Shown: piece by piece, positions 30,016-34,493 of the stretch | Position numbering within the stretch: the stretch's first letter is position 1 | Layout of the letters: each line of letters opens with the position of its first letter | NCBI RefSeq assembly: GCF_004959935.1 | Contig: NZ_SMYN01000018.1 | Location: 1-34,493 of the forward strand | DNA: 34,493 nt | Direction of reading: 5' to 3' | Source: Falsirhodobacter xinxiangensis | GTDB lineage: Bacteria; Pseudomonadota; Alphaproteobacteria; Rhodobacterales; Rhodobacteraceae | The notes under the pieces: model-generated | Told to the model about the DNA's origin: nothing | Seen by the model: only the letters and a program-made list of their open reading frames with translations | Database searches by the model: none | Program-made: the position numbers and the translations under genes

Positions 30016-31416
30016 TCAGGCCGCCGCATCCTCCAGCCGCGCAATCGTTTCGTCGCGACCGATGACCAGCATCATGTCGTAGACGCTGGGCGTCGCGCTG
30101 CGCCCTGCAAGTGCCGCCCTGATCGGGCCGGCGAGCTTGCCGAAACCTATTCCGTGATCGGATGCCAGACCTGTCAGAACTGGCTCCAGACCTTCCTTGT
30201 TCCAGCTAGCATCTCGCAGGCGCGGCGTCAAATCTGACAGTATACCGCGGGATGCCGAATCCAGGGATTTGGCCGAAGCAGCGTCCGGAACGATCGGTCG
30301 GTCGGCCATCAGGAATTGCGCCTTATCAAGAAGTTCCGGGAACGTCTTCGCGCGTTCCTTGAGGCAATACATCCCTTGCAGGAACAACTCGCGCTGCTTT
30401 CCCGTCAGTTCCGCAGCGCCGGTCCGCGCGAGGAATGCCTCAAGTTCTTGCAACAGCGCAGCATCGTCGGTCATCGCGATGTGATGGCCGCAGACATTCT
30501 CCAGCTTCTTGAAGTCGAGTCGCGCCGGGGCCTTGCCGATGCCGCCGAAATCGAACCACTCCTTGGCCTGATCCGAGGTGAAGATCTCGTCATCGCCATG
30601 GCTCCAGCCCAGCCGCGCAAGATAGTTGCGCATCCCCGATGCCGGGTAGCCCATCGCCTGATATTCCTCGACGCCCAGCGCGCCATGGCGTTTCGACAGC
30701 TTTGCGCCGTCCGGCCCGTGGATCAGGGGAATATGCGCCCAGACCGGGACAGTCCATTCCATCGCGTCATAAACCATCTGCTGGCGGGCCGCATTGTTCA
30801 GGTGGTCGTCGCCCCGGATCACATGCGTCACGCCCATATCGTAATCGTCCACCACCACGGCCAGCATGTAGGTCGGTGTGCCGTCCGAACGTAACACCAC
30901 CATGTCGTCAAGCTGGTCGTTGCGGAATCGCACCGTGCCTTGGACTTCGTCCTGCACGACGGTCTCGCCCTCGCGCGGGGCTTTCATTCGGATGACGAAG
31001 GGCGCGTCGGGATGGGTGGACGGGTCCGCGTCGCGCCAGGGAGAGCGGAACAACGTCGAAGTGCCGGCTTCGCGCGCGGCCTCCCGAAAGGCTTCGATCT
31101 CGTCCTGCGTCGAGAAGCATTTGAACGCCGCGCCCTTGGCCAGCATCTGATGCGCAACCTCGGCATGGCGGTCCTTCCGGTCGAACTGGCTGACGACGTC
31201 GCCATCCCAGTCGAGCCCGAGCCATGTCAGACCGCGCAGGATCGCCTCCGTCGCCTCGGGTGTGGACCGTTCGCGGTCGGTATCCTCGATCCGAAGCAGG
31301 AACTTGCCGCCGCGCCCGCGTGCATACAGCCAGTTGAACAGCGCCGTCCGCCCGCCGCCGATGTGAAGATAGCCGGTGGGCGAGGGAGCGAAGCGGGTGA
31401 CGACTTGTTGGGACAT
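30016..31416 (-). CDS. gltX: Glutamyl-tRNA synthetase
   Basis: A 466-residue class I synthetase that charges tRNA-Glu and, in organisms with GatCAB, also tRNA-Gln. The HIGH motif appears as [10 protein letters not shown] and the KMSKS loop as GAKLSKRHG. The Rossmann insertion and the anticodon-binding helical C-terminus follow. Alphaproteobacteria often have two gltX genes; which paralogue this is cannot be decided. gatB elsewhere in this window fits non-discriminating charging. The start at ATG 31416 ([15 protein letters not shown]) has AAAGGT upstream. It is divergent from comEC (80 bases between starts). Confidence 0.96.
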   Translation of the reverse strand: MSQQVVTRFAPSPTGYLHIGGGRTALFNWLYARGRGGKFLLRIEDTDRERSTPEATEAILRGLTWLGLDWDGDVVSQFDRKDRHAEVAHQMLAKGAAFKCFSTQDEIEAFREAAREAGTSTLFRSPWRDADPSTHPDAPFVIRMKAPREGETVVQDEVQGTVRFRNDQLDDMVVLRSDGTPTYMLAVVVDDYDMGVTHVIRGDDHLNNAARQQMVYDAMEWTVPVWAHIPLIHGPDGAKLSKRHGALGVEEYQAMGYPASGMRNYLARLGWSHGDDEIFTSDQAKEWFDFGGIGKAPARLDFKKLENVCGHHIAMTDDAALLQELEAFLARTGAAELTGKQRELFLQGMYCLKERAKTFPELLDKAQFLMADRPIVPDAASAKSLDSASRGILSDLTPRLRDASWNKEGLEPVLTGLASDHGIGFGKLAGPIRAALAGRSATPSVYDMMLVIGRDETIARLEDAAA

Positions 31417-31496
31417 CGGGACGTTAACCTTTCGGAAACCATGCTGAGGCTAGGTTCTGCGCCAACTGATTAGGCAATCCGGGGGCGGGAAACAAG

Positions 31497-33518
31497 GTGT
31501 GGGGCCATCCGCTTCTGGCGCTGGAACGCGCGCGGGGTCACCTTTTTCCCTTCGTGCCGGTATTGATCGCCACCGGGATCGGGTTGTGGTTCCTGCCGGG
31601 GTGGGAGCCGGGGCCGCGATCCTATGGTGCGGCGCTGGTCTTGCTGGCCGCGGGGATATTGCTCGTCTTCCGTCCTTTGCTGCACCCTTTGGGGATCGCC
31701 GCGATCTGCATCGCGCTCGGATTTCTCGCTGCGGGAGTGCGGGCGCATGTGCAAAAGGCTCCGATCATCGGGTTCCGATATTATGGCGCGATCGAGGGGC
31801 GGGTGATCGAGGTGGACCGCTCGCAATCGGACCGCCTGCGCCTGACGCTGGACAGGGTGGTGCTGGAGCGGACCGCGCCGGACCGCACCCCCGCCAAGGT
31901 CCGCCTGTCGCTTCATGCCGAGCCGCCTGCGCCCATCCGCCCCGGCTCGACCGTGATCCTGACGGGGCATCTTGATGCGCCCATGGGCCCGGCAGAACCG
32001 GGAGGATTCGATTTTCGCCGCATGGCCTTCTTCGACCGGCTGGGTGCCATCGGCTATTCCCGCACCCCGGTCCTGACCCTCGCCGCGCCCGAGGCCGGGA
32101 CACAATGGATCAACCGCCTGCGCGCCTATCTGTCGGCGGGCGTGCAGGCGGGAATACCGGGGCAGGCAGGGGCCTTCGCCTCGGGGTCTGTGACAGGGGA
32201 TCGCTCGGGCATCACGCATGAGACGACCGATGCGCTGCGCGATTCGAACCTTTCGCACCTGCTGGCGATCTCGGGGATGAACCTCGCCTTTCTCGTCGCG
32301 TTCACATTCGCGATCCTGCGTTATGGCTTTGCACTGGTGCCACCGCTGGCGCTGCGGCTGAACACCAAGAAGCTGGCGGCGGCAGCATCGCTTGGGGTTG
32401 CGGGCTTCTATCTGGCGCTGTCGGGCGGCAATGTCGCGACCGAGCGGGCGTTCCTGATGTCGGCGGTGATGCTGGGCGCGATTTTGTGCGACCGCCGTGC
32501 GCTGTCGATGCGGACGGTGGCGCTGTCGGCGGTCATGCTGCTGCTGTGGCAACCGGAATCCTTGCTGCACCCCGGGTTCCAGATGTCGATGGCGGCAACG
32601 GTGATGCTGGTCTGGGGATTTGGCGTGATCGACCGGCGCACTTTCACTGAACGCGCGCCGCGCTGGCTGTTGCCGGTCTATACCGCGGTGCTGTCCTCTG
32701 TGCTGGGCGGGCTGGCGACGGGGCCGATCGCGGCGGTGCATTTCAACCGTTTCACCGATTATGGGTTGCTGGCAAACCTGCTGACGGTTCCGGCGATGGG
32801 CACGCTGATCATGCCGGGGGCGGTCGTCGCGACACTTTTGTCACCCTTCGGCCTGCCGCAGCCCGGATTGCTTTTGATGGAGCTGGGCGCGCGGTGGATT
32901 CTTGCCGTCGCTCATTTGATCGCGGGGTGGGAGGGGGCGGTGACAGGGATCAAGTCGCCCGGGCCGCTGGTCTTGCCGCTGATGTCGGTGGGTGCGCTGT
33001 GGCTGATGCTGTGGCCGGGGCGGGCGCGGTGGGGCGGGGCGCTTGCCCTCGGGATCGCGTTGCTGGTCTGGGGCGGGCATCAACGTCCGCCGGTTCTGAT
33101 CTCAGCGGATGGCGCGCTGGTCGGGATCATGGGGCGCGAGGGGCGGGTCTTCTCGGCGCCGAAAGGGTCCGGTTTCGCCGCGGGTGTCTGGCTGGAGGAT
33201 GACGGCGATCTGGCCTCGCAGGCAGATGCCGCCGAACGCGGGGGGTTTTCCGGACCGCAAGGCGCGCGCCGTTTCATGCTGGGCGATCGGCCTGCGATCC
33301 ATCTGAAGGGCCGCGGCGCGCGCGATCTGGTGGCCGATGCCTGCGCCGAATCCCTCCTCGTGATCCTGGCTGCCGAAGTCGAGGACACCCCGGAAGGATG
33401 CCTCGTGATCGACCGGGCGAGGCTCGCCGAAACCGGGGCGATTGCGGTCTGGCCCGACGACGGTCGGTTGCTGTTCCGAAACGCGTTGGACGGCAGCCGC
33501 CTCTGGATGCGTCAGTAA
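31497..33518 (+). CDS. ComEC/Rec2-like DNA-uptake channel protein
   Basis: A 673-residue integral membrane protein. An N-terminal pair of hydrophobic helices precedes a soluble OB-like region ([24 protein letters not shown]), then the competence domain with [37 protein letters not shown], followed by many helices (about eight to ten). The C-terminal part lacks the HxHxDH metallo-beta-lactamase motif of the longer ComEC proteins. ComEC transports one DNA strand across the inner membrane in transformation. No other competence gene is nearby. The start is GTG 31497 after a GGGGGCGGGA run. Its end overlaps the convergent lexA stop by seven bases. Confidence 0.88.
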   Translation: MWGHPLLALERARGHLFPFVPVLIATGIGLWFLPGWEPGPRSYGAALVLLAAGILLVFRPLLHPLGIAAICIALGFLAAGVRAHVQKAPIIGFRYYGAIEGRVIEVDRSQSDRLRLTLDRVVLERTAPDRTPAKVRLSLHAEPPAPIRPGSTVILTGHLDAPMGPAEPGGFDFRRMAFFDRLGAIGYSRTPVLTLAAPEAGTQWINRLRAYLSAGVQAGIPGQAGAFASGSVTGDRSGITHETTDALRDSNLSHLLAISGMNLAFLVAFTFAILRYGFALVPPLALRLNTKKLAAAASLGVAGFYLALSGGNVATERAFLMSAVMLGAILCDRRALSMRTVALSAVMLLLWQPESLLHPGFQMSMAATVMLVWGFGVIDRRTFTERAPRWLLPVYTAVLSSVLGGLATGPIAAVHFNRFTDYGLLANLLTVPAMGTLIMPGAVVATLLSPFGLPQPGLLLMELGARWILAVAHLIAGWEGAVTGIKSPGPLVLPLMSVGALWLMLWPGRARWGGALALGIALLVWGGHQRPPVLISADGALVGIMGREGRVFSAPKGSGFAAGVWLEDDGDLASQADAAERGGFSGPQGARRFMLGDRPAIHLKGRGARDLVADACAESLLVILAAEVEDTPEGCLVIDRARLAETGAIAVWPDDGRLLFRNALDGSRLWMRQ

Positions 33519-34198
33519 CTGCGGATCAGGCCGACCAGGCGTCCCTGCACCTTCACACGCGACTCGGGCAGGATGCGGGTTTCATAGGCGACATTCGCAG
33601 CCTCCAGCGCGATCATCCCGCCTTTGCGGCGCAGGCGTTTCAGGGTCGCCTCGTGGCCATCGACCAGCGCAACCACGATGTCGCCGTTATCCGCCGTCGA
33701 TTGCTCTCGGATCACGACCGTATCGCCGTCGTTGATCCCCGCTTCGATCATCGAATCCCCTTCGACGGTCAGGGCATAATGCTGGCCGCGGCCCGAAAGC
33801 ATCGTGCCGGGAACCGCGATATGGTGGGTGACCTGCTGGATCGCCTCGATCGGGATGCCGGCGGCGATCTTGCCCATGACGGGCAGTTCCAGCGCGTCGA
33901 TGGGCGTGACCTGCATCGCGCCGCGCGGCGGGTTCGTCCGGTCGCCAGCCACCACACGGGGGGCGAAGCCGGGCTTTTCCATCGCTTCGGGCAGTTTGAC
34001 GATCTCGATCGCGCGGGCGCGGTGGGCGAGGCGGCGGATGAAGCCGCGTTCTTCCAGCGCAGTGATCAGGCGGTGGATGCCGGACTTGGACCGCAGGTCC
34101 AAGGCTTCCTTCATTTCGTCGAAAGAAGGGGGGACACCGTCGCGATCCATCCGTTGCTTGATGAAATCCAGCAGTTCCATCTGCTTGCGCGTCAGCAT
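33512..34198 (-). CDS. lexA: LexA repressor (SOS response)
   Basis: A 228-residue transcriptional repressor and self-cleaving protease. The N-terminal winged helix ([17 protein letters not shown], then [20 protein letters not shown]) binds the SOS box. The cleavage bond is Ala113-Gly114 in [10 protein letters not shown], and the catalytic pair is Ser149 (VEGDSM) and Lys187 (EATLKRL), all intact. Length and the linker insertion (~residues 70-100) fit alphaproteobacterial LexA. It is probably autoregulated through the three in-phase GTTC half-sites directly upstream. Confidence 0.98.
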   Translation of the reverse strand: MLTRKQMELLDFIKQRMDRDGVPPSFDEMKEALDLRSKSGIHRLITALEERGFIRRLAHRARAIEIVKLPEAMEKPGFAPRVVAGDRTNPPRGAMQVTPIDALELPVMGKIAAGIPIEAIQQVTHHIAVPGTMLSGRGQHYALTVEGDSMIEAGINDGDTVVIREQSTADNGDIVVALVDGHEATLKRLRRKGGMIALEAANVAYETRILPESRVKVQGRLVGLIRSY

Positions 34199-34217
34199 CG
34201 CATCCCCCTAGGCTTTG

Positions 34218-34243
34218 GTTCCTTTCCTGTTCTGCCCGTGTTC
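34218..34243. promoter_or_regulatory. Tandem SOS boxes (GTTC-N7-GTTC twice) before lexA
   Basis: GTTC occurs at 34218-34221, 34229-34232 and 34240-34243 on the plus strand, spaced by exactly seven bases. This gives two overlapping copies of the Rhodobacter-type LexA direct-repeat box GTTC-N7-GTTC. The middle GTTC coincides with the proposed -10 of lexA. Confidence 0.9.
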
Positions 34244-34257
34244 CCTTTTTGTGTCAA
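34229..34257 (-). promoter_or_regulatory. Candidate lexA promoter
   Basis: On the minus strand, consensus -35 TTGACA (34252-34257) is 17 bases from a weak -10 CAGAAC (34229-34234). The -10 and spacer overlap the SOS boxes, so LexA would block RNA polymerase. Confidence 0.6.
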
Positions 34258-34314
34258 GCGATTGCGGGGATTTCAGGAAATTTCGGGCGGATGCATTTTT
34301 CCTTTGAACGGCGC

Positions 34315-34343
34315 TTGACGGGGCCGATGGCTCTGCGTATTAC
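34315..34343 (+). promoter_or_regulatory. Candidate promoter of tRNA-Asp
   Basis: TTGACG (34315-34320), 17-base spacer, TATTAC (34338-34343), 35 bases before the tRNA. It is a good sigma-70-like match and would leave a short 5' leader. Confidence 0.55.
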
Positions 34344-34378
34344 CCCCCAACGTTCGGTGGGACCGGACGACGAAATGT

Positions 34379-34455
34379 GCGGTTGTAGCTCAGTTGGTTA
34401 GAGTACCGGCCTGTCACGCCGGGGGTCGCGGGTTCGAGCCCCGTCAACCGCGCCA
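34379..34455 (+). tRNA. tRNA-Asp (GUC anticodon)
   Basis: A 77-base cloverleaf with encoded CCA: acceptor GCGGTTG/CAACCGC, D stem GCTC/GAGT, anticodon stem CCGGC/GCCGG closing CTGTCAC (anticodon GTC), T stem GCGGG/CCCGT with TTCGAGC, discriminator G. It is a substrate for queuosine modification by the tgt product in this window. Confidence 0.95.
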
Positions 34456-34483
34456 TTTCGCCAAAGGTCCCGAAGAACGCTGT

Positions 34484-34493
34484 GCGGTTGTAG
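34484..34493 (+). tRNA. Start of a second tRNA-Asp, cut by the window end
   Basis: The last ten bases, GCGGTTGTAG, repeat the first ten of the complete tRNA-Asp, 28 bases after its end, and the preceding TGT is also shared. A tandem duplicate gene is likely; the rest lies outside the window. Confidence 0.7.

Overview
The window looks like chromosomal DNA of a Rhodobacterales alphaproteobacterium (Rhodobacter/Paracoccus-type). This is inferred from the high GC content, the aerobic cobaltochelatase genes cobS and cobT, a lexA promoter carrying GTTC-N7-GTTC boxes, a large alphaproteobacterial aminopeptidase P, and a C-terminal VPLPA-CTERM-like sorting tail. No rRNA or marker gene was available to fix the genus.

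Layout. Positions 1-832 are an AT-richer, gene-poor margin with one small excisionase-like DNA-binding gene, lying just beyond the 3' end of a CAU-anticodon tRNA (833-908). That arrangement suggests the edge of an integrated element. Positions 1017-3848 hold purM-purN-rnd, followed by a small lipoprotein, sufE and a short DUF427-like protein. Positions 5131-11413 carry aminopeptidase P, cobT, an FMN reductase on the opposite strand, cobS, a J-domain protein and bolA. Positions 11477-18491 carry malate synthase G, pepN, a lysophospholipid acyltransferase, a TauE/SafE-type permease and a small lytic-transglycosylase-like protein. Positions 18679-20560 form a compact operon of gatB and two tiny membrane proteins joined by TGATG overlaps. 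Then come dctA, tgt, an Old Yellow Enzyme, lon with a strong terminator, tRNA-Val(CAC), a secreted glycerophosphodiester phosphodiesterase with a sorting tail and a probable Pho box, gltA, gltX, comEC, lexA with three in-phase GTTC half-sites, and a tRNA-Asp followed by the first 10 bases of a second copy.

How the genes work together. Most genes are housekeeping: purine synthesis, tRNA maturation and charging (rnd, gatB, tgt, gltX, tRNAs), central carbon metabolism (gltA, malate synthase, dctA), proteolysis (pepP-like, pepN, lon), Fe-S assembly (sufE) and vitamin B12 synthesis (cobS, cobT). The parts that ordinary annotation explains least are the tRNA-flanking margin, the small coupled membrane proteins after gatB, the hairpin element between bolA and malate synthase, the reductase between cobS and cobT, and the regulatory sites in front of lexA and the phosphodiesterase. 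I see no CRISPR array, complete insertion sequence, prophage or secondary-metabolite cluster. I do not see a clear new multi-gene system; the best candidates are listed as findings.
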